Below are positions 56,841 through 64,000 of a DNA stretch of 64,000 nucleotides, piece after piece. Each line of letters begins with the position of its first letter. Position 1 is the stretch's first letter. The notes beneath the pieces are model-generated. The model was given only the letters and a program-made list of their open reading frames with translations, was not told the DNA's origin and made no database searches. The stretch comes from Malachius bipustulatus (Eukaryota; Arthropoda; Insecta; Coleoptera; Melyridae): the NCBI GenBank assembly GCA_910589415.1, contig OU342635.1:11594001-11658000 (forward strand). Direction: 5' to 3'. A program made the translations under genes and the position numbers.

Positions 56841-58559
56841 GATCCCTTCAAAAATCTTGTCCGAGATGCAGCATGTACTGGGAGTCTATATAAAACGGTT
56901 CCACACGAAACGGTATGCGCGTTGGCGAAGGTTCCTCCACTCTATATAGATTTACCTTGACAAGATAAGAGCTCTGAACGAGCTGGAACAAGTCGAATAT
57001 ACTCCACACTTTGACCAAGATATTATTTCCGAAGAGTACAGATACTGGAGTGTGGTAAAACTCGAAGCAGAAGCCAAAGAATTAAACTAATTGCAACAAG
57101 AATGGAATGGTACAACCAAAGGGAGGACTCTATACGAGCTTCTTTCTCATATTGAAGAATGGCTACTCTCTTCTCGTACTCCACCATTTGAGCTGAATAC
57201 AAATGGTATCTGACGTTCAAAAGAAAGGAGATTGACTTAATTTTTGGTCAATCAGAAAAATACGTATGACGCTAAACTGGACACGTTCGTGGTTTTAATT
57301 TCCTAAATAATCCTTATCGTATGCACAGTCTAATTTTAAAATTATGGATATAAAATAAAATAATTCATTAATAGTGCTTTAATTACCCCCATGAACACCT
57401 ACGCCAAGAACAAAACAATTCCGAGCACAAACTTCCCACGTCGGCATCAGTCAGCACTTACAACTTAACTAATCACCGGGACTCATTACGTCCCCGTTTA
57501 CCTCCCCCTTTCACATAAGCAAAGTAGGACTTCCTGCATTGTGCCCGATGAAAACGGGACAACGGTCCCGCGTTGGAAACGCTGGATCATGCACAAGTGC
57601 TGCGACGAGAAAGGCGTATAAGTGTTCATAATCACTTTCAGGAACATGGAGGAGTTAGTATGAGACGTTTCCGGCGATGTAGTGGGTTCATCGAGGGATG
57701 AGAAGTGCTTTCAACGCTTCTTGGACCCTTTTCGCTTCCTTTCTCTATTATGGAGGGAAAAATGATACGACATAGAGTTCTCATTATTCCGCATTCCACT
57801 GTTAAATAATAATTCTCGACGTTTATCGTGCAGCTCTTATTAAGTTTTAGGCGAGCGGGCGGACAACCCTAAAAAAGTCGCTTAGAAATAATTCGACTTA
57901 CTCTTGATTGCGACGCATGAGGGCGGTTTGCGTGAGTTTTATTGACCAAAACACGAACGTCTTCATGGGTCTCTCCAAAGCCTATCATCATTAAAAGGTC
58001 GATTCTGTCGGTCTTATTTAGTTAATCTCATTTTATTTTATTTTTTGAATCGCCTGGAAGATCAACCACCCAAATCACTTAATTGTGTTTGACAATAAAC
58101 AAACTGCAATTATTGTTTCTGTGATATTCCCTACGACTTCCCCTTTCATTGCTCAATTTGTAGGTCTTCTCACTCACCAGGAAAGGTCATTGGATTTGAG
58201 AGCTAATTTTACCTCCAGAGCCTGAACGCATCCGACAAGATCTTGGTTTTTCCCCACACTTTGTCACCCTTTCGGAGATGTACCGGTCTTTTTGCTTGTA
58301 GAGCTCTGTTGCTCAAAAATAAAAAAATAAAAATAAAAACTGCTATGGGTTACAGGTTACAGCTACTCGGTCCTAGAATATGCCTTTCCTGGTTTATCAG
58401 AGATTTGGAAAGGTCTTGATCAGAGATACCAAAAAAAAAGGCATACGCTTCCAGGACAAATGGGCATCCGAAATCCAGGAAAGTTAAAATAGAAGCAGAT
58501 TAGATGATCTTTGATTGCCATTAAAGCTGCTTCGCACTCGTTACAGTTGAAAGGATATA
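56841..58559. other. Gene-free stretch
   Basis: No supported gene. 57.40-57.62 kb is comparatively GC-rich with no coding signature and could be regulatory or unique host sequence. Confidence 0.4.
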
Positions 58560-59610
58560 CATTTTTACTGGTAAGCCTTATTAATGAATTATTGTATTGT
58601 ATCGCATTTATGGGGATGTATCTACACTAAGACCGAAGGTCTTTTGTGTCTCCAATTCTGGCCACTCTTCGATTACATCGCCCCATACAATTCTAGTTCT
58701 CGGAGGAGATTTAGGATTTCAGATGGTTCTAAATATGACAAGCCTTTTTCCGCTGGTTGGTCATTTTGCAGACCAATCTTGCTAAGGTGTGCTCTGAGTT
58801 TACAATGTCCTGTGAAAAAACCTGTTAGCTTTCTCAAACCGTTTTTGATGAGTCTGATATAGTTTTAAAATCTTTTTTTGGTTGAATTTTCCAATCATTA
58901 ATTTGGTCTGTCTCAATCCTGGGAGGTCTTTCTAAAGGTTTTCTCTTCTTTCTTTATTTTGTCTTTGAAAACATTTTCTCCTATTCTGCAAAAAAGTTCT
59001 GGCACAATGAGCGGCATTCTTGCTCCTCGCTTTGCTAGGTATGGTCGACTTCTTCATTGTCTTCCACACCTGTGTGTCCTGATGACGTATGAGCTCACTG
59101 CTTCAATGGCAGCTTGGCTTTCCGTTTCGACAGCGTGGATTTCCGCTTGAAATAATATGCTGGTGTACTTTTCCATCGTCTTAAGATATTTCGTACCAGG
59201 TCCAAAGACTCCTGCCCCTGTTCCTTCGACGGTTTTTGATCAGAACAATTGAACAAAGTTCTTCTCAAAGCTGCATTTCCTAGTGAGTGACTGAGTCCCT
59301 AGGGGCGCCACTCAAATGTTTCACATTACGTAGGGAGTGTTGTTCCCTTCTCACAATGGACAATCTCAATGCATATGCACGCAAGTCTCTGTATTTTTGC
59401 AAAAGTATTCCTCGTAGTCTTCTTCATAGTTCGGTCTGCCCCAGCCACAGCTCCGTAAGTGATTATGGGTCTCACTATCATGGTGTACATCCATTTTAGT
59501 GTACTTGGGTTACATCCTCAGGTCTTTCCTGTAATATTCCTGCACACTATATGAGAGCTTGAATGGCTTATTAATGAAACCCTATAGTGGAATAATCATG
59601 GAAAAACTTC
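58560..59610 (-). pseudogene. Non-LTR element remnant, RT thumb to RNase H
   Basis: Minus-strand reading across frames gives an RT thumb segment (KWMYTMIVRPIIT type, IQRLACI), then RNase H-like GAGVFGPGTKYL, LFQAEIHAVE and SQAAIEAVSSYVIR, then a C-terminal TGHCKLRAHLSKIG with GLSYLEPSEILN. It is heavily frameshifted. The thumb sequence resembles the element at 61.5 kb (LRWMYTMLVRPIITW), so both belong to one family. Confidence 0.65.
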
Positions 59611-61109
59611 CTGTACAAAGCATAGACACCAAAGAATAACCGAACAACACACTTGTGGTGCAGGTTTTGGGTCCGATAGATTCAAAATAGTCTCCACGAT
59701 CAACTCTCAGACCATTTACTTATATAACATAAACATGGCCAAGATATCTAAGAGAGGGTCTGCTAAAACTATATTCGTCTTATTTTATAGTTTTAGGACA
59801 GCGGCCCAACTTTACCCTGGATGTCTCGGTGGGTTTCAAAATCCGGATTAATGATTGTGACGCACGTTTCCAGGCCAGCACCCATTGTCGACAAGCCTGG
59901 ACCAGGTAGAGTTGGCGAATAACTCAAAAATACCTTATAATGAATTCCTTTACACCAACTTGCCAGGAGGCGTTTCGTATGTCCATCGAACTCAAATATT
60001 TGGTTCACCGCAGGCGATATAGACTAGAAGATACGTAAGGGACGGAATACGACTCCTTTTTGGTAATAACAGCGTTCTTTATAGTCCACACACACACATA
60101 CACGCACACCTTGTTACTACTATCCTTTTTTGATTTAAGAGTAATTGGAGATTGGAGACGAGTAAGTGTTTAGATACGCAGGCTGAAACAATTCCACCAG
60201 AGAAACTCTGAGAAACAGGAATCTTGTCGAATATAAGGAGATTTATTATTTTGCACGCTGCGGATGTGAGTAGGAGACAGGGAACAAAAGCTTCCGAGTG
60301 GAACAAAACCCCCAAAGGAATTCTTCCAATTCTTCCAATAGTTCTCTAGAGAATTTTCTTGATTTAAATGATAATTGTTGAATAGTGAAAGTAAAAAGGA
60401 ATATTAAAAATCAGATAAACGGTTAAAATTTTTGAAAAGAAAAAAAAATCGACTTCATCTTCCTCTAGCGTGGAAATTAAGCTTATTTTAACTTCAAATA
60501 ACATCATTTAACATTCTTCTGCCGATTACTTATACAGTTTTCAATATAAATCCTTGTACAAGTATAGTTAGTATACATTATTGCTGACCAATGGAGCATA
60601 CCTCGTAATAGTCCATAACAGCCATAAAACTCTTACTAATGGACGAGAAAGTATTAAAACATAGCACAAGAACAGCCAAGTGAAACCGCTTCAAGACCGA
60701 AAGCAGGGGCGTCGCTCTCATATGCACTCGTTCGGTTTGTGTATCGTCCAACAAATGTTCCGGAACTAATCTCTTTAATGGTAAAATTTATAATAATCGG
60801 GTAAGGTCTATGCGTTAATTTTTGACGAACGTGTTATTATCGGGGTTTTTGCCTTCAAAGGTCATTTTTCTCGTAAATTATTAAAGCAATTGATAACATA
60901 ATTTTCAAAAACACTCTGCAAATCATACTAATATACGCGATTCTCGTAAAGCGGGTCGTGCAAAACCACGCCCTAAGTCGAACTGACCGATTCCGATTAG
61001 TCTTACATCATTCATACTGAAATGTCTAGAGAGGCTGCTGGATGTGAACATCGTGAAGACTGTTTTAGAATTCCACCCTCTGAGTGTGCACCAATATGCC
61101 TGTCAAGCT
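59611..61109. other. Gene-free stretch
   Basis: No ORF with recognisable domains and no clear repeat termini. A (CA)n-like run lies at about 60089-60110. Confidence 0.4.
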
Positions 61110-61753
61110 TGCAAATCAACTGACTTAGCACTTAATAACCTCGTGCATTACCTGCATTGGGTATGCCGATGACATCGTCATAATAGCCAGAGGTAAATTT
61201 GAAAGTACTCTCTGCGACATTATACAGAGAGGGTTAAATATAACCCTGAAATGGTGCTGGTGCCAGGAAGTAGGACTAAACATCAACCCTGCAAAAACAA
61301 CACTTGTACCATCCACAAGAAGACTTAAGCTTCCTAAAATCAAAGCCATAGGCTTCAGCGAAGTGGATTTAGAATGGAAGGAAGAAGTTAAATTTCCAGG
61401 AGTAGCACTTAGACAAAAAACTACTGTGGAATCAGCACCTGGACAAAACAGTAAGTAAAGCCACTACCGCACTCATGGTGTGCAGGAGAATGGCTAGCAG
61501 AACATGGGGCTGTAACCCACACATTCTGCGCTGGATGTACACCATGCTCGTGAGACCTATCATCACTTGGTACAAGAGAACTAAGCTAGCAACAGGCAAC
61601 AGCAAAGAAAAAACTTGAGAAGATCCAGAGACTTGCGTGTCTCTGGATCACAGGAGCAATGAGAGCCTGCCCAACCGATGCGTTGGAAGTAATCCTGGAT
61701 CTGACACCACTACATTTGGTGATGAGAGAGAAGAGCTGGAGAAGGTCTACTTA

Positions 61754-63045
61754 CGAGGGTCATTTGAAAAGTTTCCGTCCTAACCGGCAACAAGTCATGG
61801 TGCATTCAAGTTCTCTTGCCAACCAATAGAGGGCCTTTACATATGTATGCCATAAAAATTTCAAATCATTCCAATCAGTACAAAACACATGGTACCCTTC
61901 CAAAGTTGACAGGTGACGTTTGTTAACGACAATGGATAAAATCGAGTATCGCGCGGTGATAAAGTTCCTGTATTTGAAAGGGAAAAAACTCGGGAAGTGA
62001 AAGAACAGTTAGACTCCGTGTATGGTGAATCGTCGCCCTCATTTACAACCGTGAAACATTGGGTGGCAAAGTTCAAACGCAGTCGTACAAGCATTTTTGA
62101 CGATGAATGTTCTGGTCGTCCAAAAACTGTTTCCACAGAAGATATTGTCAATTTAGTGCACACAACCGTGATGGAAGATCGCCGATTAACCATTAGGGAA
62201 ATTGCTGAGGCTTGTGGGATATCAACTGATCGGGTGCATAAGATTTTACATGAAGATTTATGCATGACAAAATTATCCGCGCGATGAGTGCCGCGTTTTT
62301 TGACTTTCGACCAAAAGCGCGTACGGATGGATATGTCGCGCGAAACTCTTCAGCTGTTCCAAAAGAATCCTACTGAGTTTTTGCGCCGATTAATTACTGT
62401 TGACGAAACCTGGATCCATCACCATACTCCGGAGACTAAACAACAGTCAATGCAGTGGATTGAGGTGGGGGAACCAGCTCCGAAGAAGGCGAAGGTCGTT
62501 CTTTCTGTCGGAAAAGTTATGGCGACAGTTCTTTGGGACAGTCGTGGAGTAATTATGGTTGATTACCTTCAAAAAGATAAAACCATTAACGGACCCTATT
62601 ACGCTGAGTTGCTGGACCAATTGAAGACGGAACTCAAGAAGAAACGACCACACGTGGCGAGGAAGAAGGTGCTGTTTCATCAGGACAACGCGTGAGTCCA
62701 TACGTGCATGGTTGCAATGGCGAAATTGGACGAATTGAAGTTCGAATTGCTTCAACACCCACCCTACTCACCAGACCTAGCTCCGAGTGACTTTTTTTTG
62801 TTCCCCAACTTGAAAAAATTTCTGGGTGGGAAAAAATATGGGTGAAATACCGAAGTTGAAGAGGCAGTAAACCTGTATTTTTCAGGTTTACCTAAAGAAT
62901 TTTTTTCTGATGGCCTAAAGGGTTGGGAAAAGCATTTGACCAAATGTATTGACTTGCGTGGAGGCTATGTCGAGAAATAAATTTTTGTTTGGTATGAATT
63001 ATGTGTTTTTCTTCAAAAGGCCGGAAACTTTTCAAATGACCCTCG
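61754..63045 (+). mobile_element. Full-length mariner, 1292 bp, in TA site
   Basis: The ends are CGAGGGTCATTTGAAAAGTT and its inverted copy AACTTTTCAAATGACCCTCG, flanked by TA on both sides (61752-61753, 63046-63047). It carries one transposase pseudogene. It lies inside the non-LTR element between the RT thumb and RNase H, so it is younger than that insertion. Confidence 0.95.
61932..62980 (+). pseudogene. Mariner transposase, DD34D type, inactivated
   Basis: From ATG (MDKIEYRAVIKFLYLKGK) the frame breaks at an A-run near 61985-61990, then resumes with the paired HTH region (TTVKHWVAKFKRSRTS, LTIREIAEACGISTDRVHKI). Catalytic residues are all visible: Asp in VDETWIHHH, Asp in HQDN and Asp in SPDLAPSDFF, with 34 residues between the last two. 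In-frame TGA codons interrupt at 62285-62287 (family Trp), 62693-62695 (family Arg, after HQDNA) and 62843-62845. It therefore has one frameshift and three stops. The terminal repeats are intact, so the element could still be mobilised in trans. Confidence 0.93.
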
Positions 63046-63780
63046 TAGGATGTCAAGAGTAGGAATCAGGAGTGTATGGCGAGCCACTGAGGATCGATCC
63101 TTGGGTGGCTGTGAGGGGCTCCTGACACTACCAAAAGACAGAACTGTTAAGAAATTCAGTTTCGAGAGAAACTTCATCACGAAACTGTCTACGAAAGAGG
63201 AATCGAACAACACCTCCAACTGTACTCTCAAAGAAAGTACGATCAAATGGTACACAGACGGCTCTAAAACTATCAAGAGAATATATGGGCCATGTACTCC
63301 AAACCATTAAGAAAATCCCCAACCATACTACAAGCGGAATTACACGCAATAGAAGTGTGCGTTCAAATAAACCTCGACAAAAACTACAAAAACAAAGAAA
63401 TAGAAATATTGACGGATAGTCAAGCAGCCATAAAGACGCTGAGCTCTTCGACCATCAGCTCCAACATGGGAAAATCTTGGGAGGGCCTAGGAAAATTTAA
63501 CGAATTAGGCAAGGGAAATAAAATTCACCTCAAGTGGATACCGGGCCATTCCGGAATCGAGGGAAACGAACGTGCCCACTCATTGGCAAGAAAAGGAACA
63601 TTGACACCCTTCATAGGACCAGAACCATTCTGTGGCTTCGAAGATACTTTCTTCAAGGCAGAACTCAGAAAGAAAGAAGAAAAACTGAGAGAAACCCATT
63701 GGAGCAAACCTTTCTTAAAAAATATGGGCTTCAAGCAAACATTATTATTGTCAATATGATCAGTTATCACCAAATAAAAT

Positions 63781-64000
63781 AATTTACCGAATTTAAAATC
63801 TTTCATATGTTTTGGCTACATAATGTTCCTAGTAAAGATTCAAGGCTGTCTCATCTGCATAAGAAATAACAGGACGTTTCACAAAATATGCCGGAAAATC
63901 AAAGATGCGATTCCCTGGCTCATTCTAAGCAAGAAAGGTCCTTTCAACATTGGTCCAACATATTATAAAGGCACCGTTCTCGTTATACAGGGTGTCAAAT
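63781..64000. other. Right edge of window
   Basis: No gene. A new TACAGGGTGTCAAAT repeat end begins at about 63984 and runs off the window. Confidence 0.5.

Larger units (their letters stand above)
61110..63780 (+). mobile_element. Non-LTR retrotransposon split by a mariner
   Basis: Before the insertion, the RT motif GYADDIVIIARGKFESTL and thumb pieces GLNINPAKTTLVPSTRR, LRWMYTMLVRPIITW and ALEVILDLTPLHL-like sequence are readable with frameshifts. After the insertion, an RNase H domain follows: IKWYTDGSKT (first Asp), ILQAELHAIE (Glu), EILTDSQAAIKTL (Asp) and IKWIPGHSGIEGNERA (last His/Asp region, here HSGIEGNERAHSLA). The reading breaks again between the first and second RNase H motifs. 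The two halves flank the mariner at 61754-63045. Confidence 0.82.

Overview
The window is nuclear DNA of an insect, order unresolved (a beetle is a guess from repeat style only). It holds short GT-AG introns in AT-rich sequence, arthropod versions of conserved eukaryotic genes, non-LTR retrotransposon debris ending in (TAA)n, a mariner, and many copies of repeats that end in TACAGGGTGT. There are no bacterial features.

Layout. (1) 1-6328, + strand: the 3' part of rictor, a TORC2 subunit, in 17 exons. (2) 17591-7194, - strand: the complete dynactin p150 gene (DCTN1/Glued) in 17 exons, 1278 codons before the stop. Its intron 2 carries, on the opposite strand, a single-exon gene (13711-14592) with the ornithine carbamoyltransferase fold but every catalytic signature altered. 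(3) 19359-27877, + strand: the circularly permuted mitochondrial GTPase NOA1 in nine exons, divergent from DCTN1 across 1.8 kb that contains a 515-bp hAT-type MITE. (4) About 40-28.8 kb, - strand: a FAM107-family gene. A common 3' part is preceded by alternative 5' exons. Between them lies one 3141-bp open exon encoding about five and a half tandem copies of a 147-186-residue Pro/Arg-rich unit and a Gag-like pair of zinc knuckles. Its splice sites and phases (1 in, 1 out) fit insertion into the FAM107 transcript. This is the most unusual object in the window. (5) 40-64 kb: no conserved host gene seen. It holds foldback elements, five non-LTR retrotransposon remnants, an internally deleted DUF4780-containing element, and a 1292-bp mariner nested inside a non-LTR element.

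The gene models come from reading splice sites and checking that phases close. The rictor, DCTN1, NOA1 and short FAM107 exon sums are each a multiple of three in the right phase. The upstream end of FAM107, the use of the giant exon, and the activity of the OTC-like gene cannot be decided from sequence alone.
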